Origin: Alphaproteobacteria bacterium | GTDB taxonomy: Bacteria > Pseudomonadota > Alphaproteobacteria > Micropepsales > Micropepsaceae | Length of the DNA stretch: 64,000 bases | NCBI GenBank assembly: GCA_015654635.1 | Contig: JAATGP010000064.1 | Span: forward strand, 88,366-152,365 | Direction: 5' to 3' | Part shown: positions 25,090 through 34,880 of the stretch, piece after piece | Position numbering within the stretch: the stretch's first letter is position 1 | Layout of the letters: each line of letters opens with the position of its first letter | Position numbers and translations under genes: made by a program | Notes under the pieces: generated by a model | The model's input: only the letters and a program-made list of their open reading frames with translations | The model's database searches: none | Told to the model about the DNA's origin: nothing

Positions 25090-27903
25090 ATGAACCCCCT
25101 AAAAGACCTCGAAAAATTCGGTCAGGCCCCATGGCTCGACAACCTCGGACGCGGACTGGTACGCAGCGGCGAACTCGCCAAGCTGGTGCAGGAAGAAGGC
25201 ATCAAGGGGGTGACGTCGAACCCAGCCATTTTCGAAAAATCGATGGGCCATTCGAACGAGTATGACGAAGAAATCACCTCTCTGCTGGCCGAGGGCAAGA
25301 CCGAGATCGGTTTGATGTTCAATACGCTGGCCATCGCCGACATCCAGGCCGCCTGCGATGTGCTGCGCGGCGTCTACGACGCCACCAAAAAGGGCGACGG
25401 CTTTGTCAGCATGGAGTGCAATCCCTACCTCGCCAATGACACCGAAGCCACGCTGGTCGAAGCGCGCCATCTCTGGAAAGAGATCAATCGCCCCAACGCG
25501 ATGATCAAGGTGCCGGCGACGAATGCGGGCATTCCCGCCATCCGCCAGCTATTGTCGGAAGGCATCAACATCAACGTCACGTTGCTGTTCTCGCAGGACA
25601 TGTATCGCAAAGTGGCCGAGGCCTATATCGAAGGCTTGGAAGGTCTGCCCGCCACGTACGACCTCTCCAGCGTCTCGAGCGTTGCCAGCTTCTTCGTCAG
25701 CCGTATCGATGCCAAGGTTGATGCGCTTCTCGAAAAGCGCGCCAAAGATGCCAGCGGCGAAGAAAAAGCCCGCATCGAAGCGCTCGCCGGCAAGACAGCC
25801 ATCGCCAATGCCAAGCTCGCCTATCGCGCTTACGAAGAGATCTTCTCGGGCCCGCGCTGGGAGAAACTAGCAGCTCGCGGCGCCCGCGCGCAGCGCCTGC
25901 TCTGGGCCTCCACCGGCGTCAAGAGCAAGGCCTATCCCGATACGCTCTATGTCGACTCTTTGGTCGGCGACAATACCGTCAACACCATGCCGCCGGGCAC
26001 CGTCACGGCTTTCCGCGATCACGGCGTCGCCGCCGATACCATCAAGCTTGATCTGGAAGGCGCCGAAAAAACTTTGGCCGCCCTGCCCGGCCTCGGCATC
26101 GATCTGGGCGCCATCACCACCACGCTGGTGGAAGAAGGTGTGGCTTCCTTCGCCGTGGCTGCCGATCAGCTCTTCGGGGCCATCGCGGGCAAATGCGATG
26201 AAATCACCGGCAAGAAGCTGCGCATCGCTTACGCACTGCCGGCGACCGAAGAAGAAGCCGTTAGCTCGGCGCAGAAATCGTGGACCAAGGCAGGCAATAT
26301 CCGCCGCGTCTGGGCGAAGGATTCGAGCCTGTGGAGCCATGCCGATGAAAACCAGTGGCTGGGCTGGCTCGATGCGCCTGCCAAAGCGAAAGCGGCTCTC
26401 GCCTCTCTCGAAGCTTTTGCCGCCAAGGTGAAAGCCGACAAGTGGACCGATGTCGTGCTGCTCGGCATGGGCGGCTCAAGCCTCGGCGCCGAGGTCCTGC
26501 GCGAAGTGCTGGTGCCAAGTGGTTTGCCGCACTTTCACATCCTCGATTCCACCGATCCCGAGCAAGTGCTGACGCTGGACAAGGCGATTACGATTGCCAC
26601 CACGCTGTTCATCGTTGCCTCGAAATCCGGCTCGACCCTCGAACCCAACCTGTTCAAGGATTATTATTTCGACCAAGTGACCAAAGCCGTCGGCAAAGAT
26701 AAGGCCGGCAGCCATTTTGTGGCCATCACTGATCCGGGCTCATCGCTGGAGAAGGATGCCAAGGCCGAAGGCTTTGCCGCCATTTTCCCAGGCGAGAAGT
26801 CCATCGGCGGACGCTATTCGGTGCTCTCCAATTTCGGCCTGGTGGCCGCTGCCGCCATGGGCGCGGACATGAAGAGCTTCGTCGCCGAAGCCTTGGCCGC
26901 GGAAGCGGCTTGCGGCCCACTCTCCCCGCCCGCGACCAACCCCGGTGCCCAGCTCGGCATCACGCTTGGCACACTGGCGACGCGCGGCCGGGACAAGATC
27001 ACCATCCTGGCTTCCAAGGGTCTGTCGAGCTTTGGCGCCTGGCTGGAACAGCTGGTGGCCGAATCCACGGGCAAGCACGGCAAAGGCATCATCCCCATCG
27101 ATGGCGAACCGGTCGGTTCGGCGATCTCCTATGGCAAGGACCGCGTCTTTGTCGCTTTCCGTATCAAGGGCGAAGACGCCCATGAAGCGCTGCTGACCTC
27201 GTTGCAGGGTCTCGGCCATCCGGTGATCGAGATCGAAGTGGACGGGCCTTATCAGCTGGCGCGTCTGTTCTATATCTTCGAAATTGCCACGGCGGTGGCC
27301 GGTGCGGTGGTCGGCATCAATCCCTTCGATCAGCCTGATGTCGAAGCGGCCAAGATCAAGACCAAGGCCCTGATGGAAGCGGGCGGCGCCAAGGATAGCG
27401 ACAAGCCGGTTTTCGCGCGGCATGGCCTCTCGGTCTATGCCGACGCCGCCAATGCCAAAGCGATGGCCGGGGCCGAGACCTTGGAAGATTGCCTTGCGGC
27501 GCATTTCAAGCGCGTCGGCGCGGGCGATTACATTGCCCTGCTCGGCTTCATCGAACGCAATGCCGCCCATGCCGCGGAACTTGACGCCATGCGGGCCGCG
27601 CTGCGTGACAAAACAGGCGCCGCTGTGTGCCTGGGCTTCGGGCCGCGCTTCCTGCATTCCACCGGTCAAGCCTATAAAGGCGGGCCTGCCAGCGGAGTGT
27701 TCTTGCAAGTTACCGCCAAGCATGCACACGATGTCGCAGTGCCTGGCCGTGGCTATAGCTTCGGTGCGGTGATCGATGCGCAAGCCGCAGGCGATCTGGC
27801 CGTGCTGACGGAACGTGGCCGCCGGGCCATTCGTGTCCACCTCGACGATGTGGACGAAGGGCTAGTGGCCCTGCGTGCAGCGGTCGAGGCAGCGTTGAAA
27901 TAA
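25090..27903 (+). CDS. Bifunctional transaldolase / glucose-6-phosphate isomerase fusion
   Basis: A 937-residue fusion. The N-terminal part (about 1-365) is a transaldolase (EEGIKGVTSNPAIFEKS; Schiff-base lysine in AMIKVPAT). The C-terminal part (about 385-937) is a phosphoglucose isomerase (VLLGMGGSSLGAEVL, SKSGSTLEPN). The fusion joins the non-oxidative pentose-phosphate branch to fructose/glucose 6-phosphate interconversion. It occurs naturally in several bacteria. It heads the operon with gnd (9 bp downstream), pgl and a glucokinase-like gene, all acting on hexose or pentose phosphates in the cytosol. I see no frameshift at the junction. Confidence 0.94.
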   Translation: MNPLKDLEKFGQAPWLDNLGRGLVRSGELAKLVQEEGIKGVTSNPAIFEKSMGHSNEYDEEITSLLAEGKTEIGLMFNTLAIADIQAACDVLRGVYDATKKGDGFVSMECNPYLANDTEATLVEARHLWKEINRPNAMIKVPATNAGIPAIRQLLSEGININVTLLFSQDMYRKVAEAYIEGLEGLPATYDLSSVSSVASFFVSRIDAKVDALLEKRAKDASGEEKARIEALAGKTAIANAKLAYRAYEEIFSGPRWEKLAARGARAQRLLWASTGVKSKAYPDTLYVDSLVGDNTVNTMPPGTVTAFRDHGVAADTIKLDLEGAEKTLAALPGLGIDLGAITTTLVEEGVASFAVAADQLFGAIAGKCDEITGKKLRIAYALPATEEEAVSSAQKSWTKAGNIRRVWAKDSSLWSHADENQWLGWLDAPAKAKAALASLEAFAAKVKADKWTDVVLLGMGGSSLGAEVLREVLVPSGLPHFHILDSTDPEQVLTLDKAITIATTLFIVASKSGSTLEPNLFKDYYFDQVTKAVGKDKAGSHFVAITDPGSSLEKDAKAEGFAAIFPGEKSIGGRYSVLSNFGLVAAAAMGADMKSFVAEALAAEAACGPLSPPATNPGAQLGITLGTLATRGRDKITILASKGLSSFGAWLEQLVAESTGKHGKGIIPIDGEPVGSAISYGKDRVFVAFRIKGEDAHEALLTSLQGLGHPVIEIEVDGPYQLARLFYIFEIATAVAGAVVGINPFDQPDVEAAKIKTKALMEAGGAKDSDKPVFARHGLSVYADAANAKAMAGAETLEDCLAAHFKRVGAGDYIALLGFIERNAAHAAELDAMRAALRDKTGAAVCLGFGPRFLHSTGQAYKGGPASGVFLQVTAKHAHDVAVPGRGYSFGAVIDAQAAGDLAVLTERGRRAIRVHLDDVDEGLVALRAAVEAALK

Positions 27904-27912
27904 GGAGTCAGC

Positions 27913-28896
27913 ATGCAACTCGCGATTATCGGACTGGGCCGGATGGGCGCCAATATCGGGCGCAGGCTTATGCGAGGTGGTCACGAGATCGTCGCTTACG
28001 ACGTCAGTCCTGACGCCGTAGCGGCTCTGGCGCGCGAAGGATCAAAACCTGCCAGCTCTCTAAAGGAGCTGGTGGGAAAATTGACGCCCCCGCGCGCGGT
28101 TTGGGTGATGCTGCCGGCAGGCAAAATTACCGAAGACACCATCGCCGAGCTTTCCGGCCTGCTCTCAGCGGGCGACACCGTGATCGACGGCGGCAATACC
28201 TTCTACAAAGACGATATCCGCCGTGCCGCCACACTGCGCGAAAAATCCCTGACCTATATCGATGTCGGCACTTCGGGCGGTGTCTGGGGTCTGGAGCGCG
28301 GCTATTGCATGATGATCGGCGGCGACAAGGCCGCCGTGGATCGCCTGGACCCGATTTTCGCAACGCTCGCCCCTGGCATCGGCGATATCCCCAAGACCCC
28401 AGACCGCGAAGGCCGCGATAGCCGTGTCGAACTGGGCTATATGCATACCGGTCCCGCAGGCTCGGGCCATTTCGTCAAGATGGTCCATAACGGCATCGAA
28501 TATGGGCTGATGCAGGCCTATGCCGAAGGCTTCGAAATTCTGAAAGAAAAAGGCGGCACGGAGTTGCCGGAGGCGCAGCGCTTCGAACTCGACCTGACCG
28601 ATGTTGCCGAAGTCTGGCGTCGCGGCAGCGTGGTGGCTTCTTGGCTGCTCGACCTCACGGCGCAAGCCCTGGCGGAAAAGCCCGCGCTCGACAATTTCAC
28701 CGGCGTGGTGGCCGATTCCGGCGAAGGGCGCTGGACCATCGAGGCAGCGCTGGAAGAAGCGGTGCCGGCCAATGTGCTCTCCGCCGCGCTCTATGCCCGC
28801 TTTGCTTCGAGGAAGCCCGGCAGCTTTGCCTTGCGCCTGCTCTCGGCCATGCGCGCCAAATTCGGCGGCCATGTCGAACCCAAGGCCGGCACATGA
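27913..28896 (+). CDS. gnd: 6-phosphogluconate dehydrogenase, short (decarboxylating) form
   Basis: A 327-residue enzyme oxidising 6-phosphogluconate to ribulose 5-phosphate. N-terminal [24 protein letters not shown] binds the cofactor. Asp after strand 2 suggests NAD preference, as in other short forms. The catalytic block is [21 protein letters not shown]. Classical Gnd is about 470 residues; the short type lacks the long C-terminal extension. Its stop overlaps the pgl start (ATGA), and it follows tal-pgi by 9 bp. Confidence 0.92.
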   Translation: MQLAIIGLGRMGANIGRRLMRGGHEIVAYDVSPDAVAALAREGSKPASSLKELVGKLTPPRAVWVMLPAGKITEDTIAELSGLLSAGDTVIDGGNTFYKDDIRRAATLREKSLTYIDVGTSGGVWGLERGYCMMIGGDKAAVDRLDPIFATLAPGIGDIPKTPDREGRDSRVELGYMHTGPAGSGHFVKMVHNGIEYGLMQAYAEGFEILKEKGGTELPEAQRFELDLTDVAEVWRRGSVVASWLLDLTAQALAEKPALDNFTGVVADSGEGRWTIEAALEEAVPANVLSAALYARFASRKPGSFALRLLSAMRAKFGGHVEPKAGT

Positions 28897-29600
28897 GCGG
28901 GGGCGCGCCACGCATCTTCGCCGAGCCGAAAGAACTGGCTACGCATGCCGCCGACTGGATCCAGGGGCTGATCGCGGCCCATGAGGGCACCTTCCGCATT
29001 GCGCTGTCAGGCGGTTCGACCCCGCGCCTCCTCTTTAGTGAATTGGCGCATCGGTCCATCGATTGGAGCAAGGTTGTTTTCTATTGGATCGACGAGCGCT
29101 TTGTGCCGCCCGATCATCCCGACAGCAATCTGCGCATGGCCCGCGAGACTTTGCTGTCGCGGATCGACGTGCCGCCGGACCATATTCATCCCATGCCGAC
29201 CGACGGCGATCCGGATGATGCAGCACGCCGCTATGAAGCACAGTTGAAAGCCGATTACGGTGCCGACACCTTCGATTCGGCGCGGCCCTTGTTCGATTTC
29301 GTGCTGCTGGGCCTGGGCGGGGATGGTCATATCTGTTCGCTGTTTCCCGGCTCACCGGTGCTGGACGAGCGTGAGCGCTGGGTGGCGCCGGTGCCGACCG
29401 GACGGCCGGAAGTGCGCCTGACACTCACCTACCCTTGCGTGGAATCGAGCCGCGTAACCGCCTTCCTGGTGGCGGGCCCCGATAAGGCCGAGGCGGTCGC
29501 CAAAATCCGCGCGGGCGACACGTCCCTTCCGGGTGGCCGCTTGAAACCGCAAGGCGAACTGGTGTGGCTATTGGACCGTGAAGCCGCAAGACTACTCTGA
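28893..29600 (+). CDS. pgl: 6-phosphogluconolactonase
   Basis: A 235-residue lactonase of the DevB/Pgl type, hydrolysing 6-phosphogluconolactone. It has the family motifs [32 protein letters not shown] and [17 protein letters not shown]. The ATG overlaps the gnd stop, which fixes the start and implies coupled translation; the open frame upstream (from 28641) lies inside gnd. Glucose-6-phosphate dehydrogenase (zwf), its usual partner, is not in this window. Confidence 0.94.
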   Translation: MSGGAPRIFAEPKELATHAADWIQGLIAAHEGTFRIALSGGSTPRLLFSELAHRSIDWSKVVFYWIDERFVPPDHPDSNLRMARETLLSRIDVPPDHIHPMPTDGDPDDAARRYEAQLKADYGADTFDSARPLFDFVLLGLGGDGHICSLFPGSPVLDERERWVAPVPTGRPEVRLTLTYPCVESSRVTAFLVAGPDKAEAVAKIRAGDTSLPGGRLKPQGELVWLLDREAARLL

Positions 29601-29636
29601 GCGTTACAGGAATCAGAACGCATTCAGGGGACTGTC

Positions 29637-30341
29637 ATGGCGGCACGAATTTTATCTTTCGATATCGGCGGCACGGGGCTGAAAGCGGCTTTGCTGGATG
29701 CCAAGGGCGAACTGATCAGCGATCCCGTGCGGGTCCTGACGCCCCATCCCTGCCCGCCAGCCTTGCTGGTGAAAACGCTGACAAAGCTGGCAGAACCGTT
29801 CAAAGCCTATGACCGCGTGGCGATCGGCTTTCCCGGCGTGGTAAGCGGCAGCCGTGTGCTCACCGCCCCCAATCTGGGCACCGAAGATTACGCGGGCTTC
29901 GATCTCGCCGGAAAGCTTTCCAAAGCCCTGGGCGGCAAGCCCACCCGCCTCGCCAACGATGCCGACGTGCATGGTTTTGCGGTGGTCAAAGGCAAAGGGT
30001 TGGAGATGGTCATCACCCTCGGCACCGGTTTCGGCTCGGCGCTGTTTCGCGATGGCGTGCTGATGCCGCATCTGGAGATCGCTCATATGCCCGCGCATAA
30101 GGGCAAGACCTTCGACGAATTCCTGGGCGACAACGAACGCAAAAGGATCGGCAACGCCGCTTGGAACCGTCATGTCGCGCGCATGCTGCCTTATCTCTAC
30201 ACGCTGCTGCATTACGACTATCTCTACATCAGCGGCGGCAACGCCAAGCATTTGCGGACTCCGCTACCCAAACACGCACGCATCGTGCCCAACATCTCCG
30301 GCATCAAAGGCGGCGCCGGGTTGTGGCGGCAGAAGATTTGA
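29637..30341 (+). CDS. ROK-family kinase, polyphosphate-glucokinase-like
   Basis: A 234-residue sugar kinase. The N-terminal phosphate loop is FDIGGTGLKAALLD. IGFPGVVSG, LANDADVHGFAVVKGKGLEMV, the second phosphate motif LGTGFGSALF, and the ending IVPNISGIKGGAGLW match PPGK-type glucokinases that use polyphosphate and/or ATP. The phosphoryl donor cannot be decided from the sequence. As last gene of the tal-pgi-gnd-pgl cluster it would supply glucose 6-phosphate. It converges on the TonB receptor at 30376. Confidence 0.82.
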   Translation: MAARILSFDIGGTGLKAALLDAKGELISDPVRVLTPHPCPPALLVKTLTKLAEPFKAYDRVAIGFPGVVSGSRVLTAPNLGTEDYAGFDLAGKLSKALGGKPTRLANDADVHGFAVVKGKGLEMVITLGTGFGSALFRDGVLMPHLEIAHMPAHKGKTFDEFLGDNERKRIGNAAWNRHVARMLPYLYTLLHYDYLYISGGNAKHLRTPLPKHARIVPNISGIKGGAGLWRQKI

Positions 30342-30375
30342 GAGCACCGCGCGTTGTCCTATGCCGCACGAGGAT

Positions 30376-32412
30376 TCATGGCCGGAACGTCATCCCCGCC
30401 GAGATCAGCCGCGGGGCATCATAGCTGATAACGCCATCAGCACTCTGCGTGGTGGCGATGCGCCTGTTGAAAAGATTGTCACCGGCAACGAAGACGCCGA
30501 TTCCTTCCGCGATCTGCCACGTAAGGCGTGTGCCTATCCCCAGCGCGCCGCCGAGGGCCAAGATATTGGCATCATCGGCAAAGCGATTGCTTTCATAGTG
30601 CAGCGAGGTCGAAAGCGTCACATCCCGTATCAGCGCCACATCCACACCGCCCGTCAGTGTGGCGCGGGGCGCTTGGGCCGGACGCTTGCCGGTGAGTTGC
30701 GGTGCGGCGCTGCCGCCACGCACTTGCTGATCGAGCCAATCGAACGCAAAGCGTAGCGTGACAGGAGCAAAGGTGTAGGCAAGATTGCCCTCCACGCCCG
30801 GCGCATCGATGGCGCCCGCATTGCGCCGCTGAATGAGAAATCCACCGGCCGGAACGGTACCGGAGCCGGGCACGCTGATGGGACCTGTCCCCAGCGTCAC
30901 ATTGGTGACGGCATCCTGCAGCCGGTTCCAGAACAGCGTCATGTCCCAGGTGAAACTGGCGAGGCTGCCGCCTGCCCCCATCTCCACACCCGAAAGCGTT
31001 TCCGGCTTCAGCGCAGGATTGGCCAAGGTGAGGTTGTTGCCGAGCCGGAAAGGACGATAAAGCTCGTTCAGCGATGGCGCGCGAAAGCCGCGATAGGCCG
31101 CGCCGCGCAGGTAAAACCCTTTGAAGTCGCGGCGAAGGCCGAGACGCGCCGTGGGCAGAATGCCGGATTGTGTGCCCGAGTATTGGGGCGTGACCGCTCC
31201 GCTCGCAAGATCGGTTTGGACCACATGGCCGTTTGATGAAGACCACACATCGCCGCGCAAACCCAAGGTGAGAAGCCATTCGTTGCTGTGTCGTGCCACT
31301 TCAAGGTAAAGGCCGCCGACAAGCGTATCGCCGCCAGAGACGCGATTTTGTGTGAAGGCACCCGCGACATAGATCACGCGTTCTTTGGCATTGCCGCGCT
31401 GGGCCCGAAAATCGCCGCCCAATTCCCAATCGAGAAAGCCCTCGCCCCGCAGGGCCGCATTGGCACCCCAGCCGATGGCGGGCGTCGCATATTGGTCGTC
31501 TGAAGGCGTGGCGGTATTGCGGTTGGCGGAGATGGAGGCGGAGGTTTGCGAAAAATCCGAACTGTGCAGCCAGGTCTGCAGCCGCCAGCCCAGCGCGCCC
31601 GGTGACGGCGGATGCACGACCGTAAGGCTGGCCATGAGGCCGTCGGTTTGCGACTGCGTGCCGGCAATTCCCGAATGGCGTGCCTCGCGATAAGCCGCAA
31701 CGCGGGCAGAAATCAAAGTGCCTTCATCGGGCGCAAACTGCGCCCGCAGAGAGGCGCTGCCCGCATCGAAAGTGACCGCATCATCGGCAGCGCCACGCTG
31801 GCCCGGTGCGATTGCATTCCAGCCATCGGACGCAGCGCGCGATGCCGAAGCAAAGAGGGAGAGATTGCCGATTTTGGTCCCCCCTGCCGCGGCACCGCGG
31901 CGCTGACCGAGCCCGCCGCCCGACAGCGCAGCATCCACCCCCGAGGTTGCTTCTTTCAAAGCGATCACACCGGTGAGCGCGCCTGCGCCATAGGGGCCCG
32001 CACCCGCGCCGCGGACAATTTCGGCTTCCCCAAGATCCTCTGGCGGCAAGGACGACCAGATCACCCAACCCCCGAAGGGATCGTTTTGCGGCACGCCATC
32101 GAGGGTAACCAGCGCGCGCCCTGCGCCGGACGGGCCGATGGCGCGCAGCGAAACCCCCTCCGTCGTGGGATTAGCGGAAAGACTCGAGTTGCGCCGGAAC
32201 AAGGAGAGGCCGGGAACCTGGCTCAACGCCATATCGAGCTGCGGACTGGTCTGCAGTGCCTTGGCATCCAAGGTGACGGCGGAAAAGGCCTTGGCGCCGA
32301 CAGGGTCCGGCGGAGCTGCCGTGACGACAATTGTCTCGAGCGGTTGTGCCGAGGCCCCCGCCGCAAACAGCAGCGCAGAAGCCCACCAGACGCCAAACAT
32401 CTTGAAGACCAT
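30376..32412 (-). CDS. TonB-dependent receptor (BtuB/siderophore-type)
   Basis: A receptor of about 678 residues. Signal peptide ends near GASAQ, followed by TonB-box-like ETIVVTAA. The plug domain carries SLRAIGPSGAGRALVTLDGVP and GAGAGPYGAGALTGVIAL, and the barrel ends ISYDAPRLISAGMTFRP with terminal aromatic Phe. No Shine-Dalgarno is clear: ATGs at 32412 and 32400 and a TTG at 32421 are all possible. It is divergent from the Rrf2 regulator with only about 100 bp between them, and it borders the sulfate-uptake genes, so a sulfur-containing ligand or shared regulation is plausible but inferred. Confidence 0.83.
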   Translation of the reverse strand: MVFKMFGVWWASALLFAAGASAQPLETIVVTAAPPDPVGAKAFSAVTLDAKALQTSPQLDMALSQVPGLSLFRRNSSLSANPTTEGVSLRAIGPSGAGRALVTLDGVPQNDPFGGWVIWSSLPPEDLGEAEIVRGAGAGPYGAGALTGVIALKEATSGVDAALSGGGLGQRRGAAAGGTKIGNLSLFASASRAASDGWNAIAPGQRGAADDAVTFDAGSASLRAQFAPDEGTLISARVAAYREARHSGIAGTQSQTDGLMASLTVVHPPSPGALGWRLQTWLHSSDFSQTSASISANRNTATPSDDQYATPAIGWGANAALRGEGFLDWELGGDFRAQRGNAKERVIYVAGAFTQNRVSGGDTLVGGLYLEVARHSNEWLLTLGLRGDVWSSSNGHVVQTDLASGAVTPQYSGTQSGILPTARLGLRRDFKGFYLRGAAYRGFRAPSLNELYRPFRLGNNLTLANPALKPETLSGVEMGAGGSLASFTWDMTLFWNRLQDAVTNVTLGTGPISVPGSGTVPAGGFLIQRRNAGAIDAPGVEGNLAYTFAPVTLRFAFDWLDQQVRGGSAAPQLTGKRPAQAPRATLTGGVDVALIRDVTLSTSLHYESNRFADDANILALGGALGIGTRLTWQIAEGIGVFVAGDNLFNRRIATTQSADGVISYDAPRLISAGMTFRP

Positions 32413-32459
32413 CACCGGCAAGATTGACCGATCAAGGAGCCTGCGTCCATACAGGAAGG

Positions 32460-32490
32460 TTGATCTTTGGCTGCAAATACACGATATAGT
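32460..32490 (+). promoter_or_regulatory. Predicted promoter of the rrf2 gene
   Basis: TTGATC at 32460-32465, then TATAGT at 32485-32490 (19-bp spacing) or GATATA at 32483 (17-bp spacing), about 27-30 bp before the ATG. A site-like sequence overlaps and follows the -10 box. Confidence 0.5.
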
Positions 32491-32509
32491 CTGTAGTATT
32501 AGTCCGGAT
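32482..32509. promoter_or_regulatory. Operator-like element at the rrf2 promoter
   Basis: CGAT, then GTAGTATTA and CCGGAT, overlapping the predicted -10 box. A similar order (CGAT, GTAGAGTATA, CCGAT) occurs at the porin promoter (33137-33162). The similarity was judged by eye. Confidence 0.35.
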
Positions 32510-32516
32510 TGTCGCG

Positions 32517-32966
32517 ATGCTCTCTCAAAAAGCCCGTTATGCCTTACGCGCTCTATTTGTTCTGGGCGAACACACGGGCGACGATCCCATCATGATTGCA
32601 GACATTGCCGAAGCGGCGAATGTGCCGCGCAAATTTCTCGAGCAGATTCTGCTGGAGATGAAACGGCGCGGCATCGTCCACAGTATGCGCGGCAAGTTTG
32701 GCGGCTATACGCTGGGGCGCAAACCGGACGACATTTCTTTTGCGGAAGTCATTCGCCTGATCGATGGCCCCTTGGCGCTCAGCCCCTGTGCGAGCCGCAC
32801 GGCCCATCGCACCTGTGACGATTGCGAGGACGAAGTGACCTGCGCTATCCGCAAAGTCCTGCTCAACGTGCGCGATGCGACCTCCGATATCCTGGAAACG
32901 CACACGCTGGCGCATGCGCTCGCCGATCGCAAAGCGAGCGCCAAGCGCCGCCGCCGCGCGGACTAA
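32517..32966 (+). CDS. Rrf2-family transcriptional regulator
   Basis: A 149-residue winged-helix regulator that begins MLSQKARYALRALFVLGEH and continues ISDIAEAANVPRKFLEQILLEMKRRG in pattern (here IADIAEAAN), the IscR/CymR/NsrR family core. Four cysteines lie in the region after residue 85 (PCASRTAHRTCDDCEDEVTC). They could bind an Fe-S cluster, though the spacing (C-x8-C-x2-C-x5-C) is not the IscR one. Position next to an sbp-cysTWA operon suggests a CymR-like role in sulfur control. Divergent from a TonB receptor gene. Confidence 0.87.
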   Translation: MLSQKARYALRALFVLGEHTGDDPIMIADIAEAANVPRKFLEQILLEMKRRGIVHSMRGKFGGYTLGRKPDDISFAEVIRLIDGPLALSPCASRTAHRTCDDCEDEVTCAIRKVLLNVRDATSDILETHTLAHALADRKASAKRRRRAD

Positions 32967-33136
32967 TCATATTCCGGAATTCTGTGTTTTTTCGGTCACG
33001 CCCGGGCAGAGGCGGCCTTTTGCGCGGGCTTGCCTTAAGTCGCGCATATAAAACAGAAAAATCCGCGGGAAGCTGGTTATTCACATAACGGCGACGGACA
33101 ATAGCCATCAACATACTGCATGCACGCCCATAAACT

Positions 33137-33162
33137 CGATTGACTAGGTAGAGTATACCGAT
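33137..33162. promoter_or_regulatory. Operator-like element at the porin promoter
   Basis: CGATTGACTAGGTAGAGTATACCGAT in part overlaps the predicted -35/-10 region and resembles the element at 32482-32509. Binding by the Rrf2 protein is an inference. Confidence 0.33.
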
Positions 33163-33167
33163 AAAGT
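33140..33167 (+). promoter_or_regulatory. Predicted promoter of the porin-cys operon
   Basis: TTGACT (33140-33145), 16-bp spacer, TAAAGT (33162-33167), about 45 bp before the porin ATG. Confidence 0.5.
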
Positions 33168-33211
33168 TTCCTTCATTCCGGGGCTGCCCGGCATTTTCGA
33201 AGGGGATCACA

Positions 33212-34864
33212 ATGACATCAACGAAGGCGCTCACCGCCGCCCTCCTGGCCGGCGTGTCCGTCATGGCGTTTGGCAGCACCGCACTGGCCGCCAAGCCGAC
33301 CAGCAATGGAACCTCCGCGCCGCCCGCAGCCGCTTCCACCGCCGCGACCGATGAAAAGATTAAAGATCTGCAAGACCAGATTCAGGGCCTCTCGGACCAG
33401 ATTGTGGATTTGAAGCGCTCGACCGGCGATCAGTACACGGATGTTCAGAACCAGCAGGCTTCGTTGGTGAAAGTATCGCTGGCCAATGGGCGGCCGACCT
33501 TCAGCTCTGCCGATGGCCAGTTTACCGCAGCCATTCGTACCCTCGTCCAGTTCGACTGGGCCTATTATGCGCAAGGCGGCGGCGCCAAGTCGCTGCCAGC
33601 CGCTTACGGCCCCGACCTATCGAGCGGCTCTAACTTCCGCCGCGTCTATCTCGGCTTGCAAGGCAAGGTCTTCGGCGACTGGTCCTACAATATCAATTTC
33701 GATTTCGGCGGCTCAAGCGGCACCGAAACACCCGGCCATATTCAGTCGATTTACCTGCAATATGACGGCTTTGGGCCTTTGGCCTTCCGCATTGGCGCCT
33801 ATCCGCCGCCCGCCAATATCGAAGACGGCACCGGTTCGGGCGATACGATTTTCCTGGAGCGCAACTCCCCCTCCAACCTGCAGCGCGGTCTTGCCGGTGG
33901 CGACGGACGCGATGCGGCAACCGTGCTTTATACCGGTGACCGTTTCTTCGGTGCCCTCTCCTATACCGGCGGCAAGGCGCAGGACGCGGCGGTGTTTGAC
34001 GAACAGCAGGCATTCCTGGGCCGGGCGTCGTATCTTTTGGTCTCCGACACCGACACGCATTTGCTGGTCGGCGTGAACGGTACGCATATCTTCAAGCTCC
34101 CCGATGCGGTTGCGAACGGGACGGCGGTTTTGGCCACCACGCCCGGCGCCACGGCGCTGTCCTCCATTTCGCTCGCCGATCCGCCGGAACTGACGGTGGA
34201 TTCAGGCGGCCTGCGCCTTGCCAATACCGGCTCGCTGCCCGCCAATCACCTGACGCAGTGGGGCCTGGAAGCGGCCGGAAATTATCAGAGCTTCTATGCC
34301 CAGGGCGGCTATTACAGCTACGGTGTCGATCGCGCACCTGTGGCGTACAAGACCTACACCAGCGCCACCACCAGCGGCACGACGATTTTCCAGCCCAGCA
34401 ACAACACCTTCAGCGGCTGGTATGCGCAAGCTGCCTGGACGCTGACCGGCGAAGAACGCACCTACAACCCCGCCATCGGCGCTTTCTCACCGCCCAAACC
34501 CACAACCTCTGTGGGACATGGCGGCTGGGGCGCATGGGAACTTGCCGCTAGGTTCTCCGACCTTAATCTCAACAGCCATGCCTTGGATTCCACGGCGCTG
34601 ATCACCAATTGGACCGGCGCATCGACCCAGACCTACACTTTCACCAACACGGTCCGCGGCGGCAACCAGCGTATCTTTACGGCGGCACTGAACTGGTACG
34701 TGAGCACGGCCATCCGTTTCGCCTTCGATTACCAGTATATTGACGTCAGTCGGTTGCAGACGCCAGCTACGGTGACCATATCTTCGGGAACGCCTACGCT
34801 GGGCACCCTGAATGGCGGACAGACGGCCAATACCTTTGCTTTGCGCGCTCAATTATCGCTCTGA
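33212..34864 (+). CDS. OprO/OprP-type outer-membrane porin
   Basis: A 550-residue porin. Signal peptide to about residue 26 (GSTALAA). A short predicted coiled coil follows ([20 protein letters not shown]), likely a periplasmic trimer stalk, then a beta-barrel that ends with Leu-Ser-Leu. [17 protein letters not shown] and the [14 protein letters not shown] segment resemble the phosphate-selective O/P porin family. The position directly in front of sbp-cysTWA (16 bp) suggests that it passes sulfate or another anion. A paralogue lies at 53241-54926. A promoter is predicted at 33140. Confidence 0.85.
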   Translation: MTSTKALTAALLAGVSVMAFGSTALAAKPTSNGTSAPPAAASTAATDEKIKDLQDQIQGLSDQIVDLKRSTGDQYTDVQNQQASLVKVSLANGRPTFSSADGQFTAAIRTLVQFDWAYYAQGGGAKSLPAAYGPDLSSGSNFRRVYLGLQGKVFGDWSYNINFDFGGSSGTETPGHIQSIYLQYDGFGPLAFRIGAYPPPANIEDGTGSGDTIFLERNSPSNLQRGLAGGDGRDAATVLYTGDRFFGALSYTGGKAQDAAVFDEQQAFLGRASYLLVSDTDTHLLVGVNGTHIFKLPDAVANGTAVLATTPGATALSSISLADPPELTVDSGGLRLANTGSLPANHLTQWGLEAAGNYQSFYAQGGYYSYGVDRAPVAYKTYTSATTSGTTIFQPSNNTFSGWYAQAAWTLTGEERTYNPAIGAFSPPKPTTSVGHGGWGAWELAARFSDLNLNSHALDSTALITNWTGASTQTYTFTNTVRGGNQRIFTAALNWYVSTAIRFAFDYQYIDVSRLQTPATVTISSGTPTLGTLNGGQTANTFALRAQLSL

Positions 34865-34880
34865 CCCAAGGACCCGTACG

